Assembly (NCBI RefSeq): GCF_037975245.1
Contig: NC_092571.1
Span: 18,624,917-18,688,916 of the forward strand
Length of the DNA: 64,000 nucleotides
Source: Apostichopus japonicus
Taxonomy: Eukaryota; Echinodermata; Holothuroidea; Aspidochirotida; Stichopodidae
Direction of reading: 5' to 3'
The position numbers and the translations under genes were made by a program. The notes under the pieces were generated by a model. It saw only the letters and a list, made by a program, of their open reading frames with translations, ran no database searches and was not told where the DNA came from. This document shows positions 53,014-64,000 of this stretch, one piece after another (the first letter of the stretch is position 1; every line of letters starts with the position of its first letter).

Positions 53014-53334
53014 TTCATAACTTAATTGTTCTGAATTAGAAATCTTCTGTAAGATCTTGTCTTGAATAACTTCAAAGAACTACACATGAAAGAAAGTCAC
53101 ACTTAAGTACTCATCATAAGAAGAAACATATAACCTGAACTAATAATTGATAGTGATGAATACATGTAGTGTACTGGTATAATCTTAATGATTTATAAAC
53201 CTTATCTTGGCTAAATTTAATAACCATGTCTCATTTGCCAAACCATTTCCAATCCCTTTTTTTTTAGAGATTATCCAACTCTGTTCATTCCAGGTAGATA
53301 CAAGCCTCTTTTTGAGATGCAGACATCACAAACA

Positions 53335-64000
<10,666 letters not shown>

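Larger units (their letters stand above)
49203..53334. other. intergenic gap between the two genes; no gene seen
   Basis: Contents include an AGGCCTA-rich patch (49720-49920), a 28-bp duplication around CCCCGTTCAGCGTCT (50137-50193), a poly-G run (50391-50404), a TA run (50813-50829), ATAACTCCACAT repeats (51245-51290), and TACATACA/CACACA near 52015-52045. This gap should hold the promoter of the ankyrin-C2 gene and the 3' end of HELLS. No clear core promoter element is recognised. Confidence 0.45.

Overview
This is eukaryotic, animal nuclear DNA. It has spliced genes with GT-AG introns, AT-rich intergenic sequence, many minisatellites, a decayed non-LTR retrotransposon and a MITE-like element. 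Frequent AGGCCTA and CTGTACAGTA words suggest a marine invertebrate deuterostome, perhaps an echinoderm. That placement is an impression, not a measurement.

Two protein-coding genes are well supported, both on the minus strand. (1) HELLS (LSH/SMARCA6), a SNF2-family chromatin remodeller, occupies 53335-64000. Eleven coding exons cover the region from just before the DEGH box to the stop codon (565 residues). The 5' exons, including the Walker A lysine, lie beyond the right edge. (2) An ankyrin-repeat plus C2-like protein of 873 residues occupies 40199-49149 in five coding exons, with a long disordered tail. I do not recognise its family name. All exon phases join in frame in both genes.

The left 40 kb has no confidently identified gene. 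It holds minisatellite arrays at 1-3357 (38-bp unit), 12165-13358 (37 bp), 16447-17243 (48 bp), 19585-20110 (96 bp), 20575-24112 (55 bp), 24475-25418 (41 bp) and 37360-38110 (30 bp). There is also a degenerate 140-bp family (35497-36315), a telomere-repeat-bearing inverted-repeat element (38467-38744) and a few unrecognised exon-like reading frames (8875-9123, 11536-11779, 32118-32315).

The introns of both genes also carry arrays: 42290-43120, 43225-44890 and 45780-47772 in the ankyrin-C2 gene, and 55223-55583, 56790-58722, 61960-62345 and 63687-63930 in HELLS. By my estimate tandem arrays make up a little under a third of the window. Several have higher-order structure (1581, 1231, 617, 338 and 195 bp). 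The most notable pattern is that intronic arrays begin at, or within tens of bases of, splice sites.

HELLS is known in vertebrates to act with CDCA7 in DNA methylation and silencing of repeats. The ankyrin-C2 gene lies downstream on the same strand with about 4 kb between them. Nothing in the sequence links their functions.
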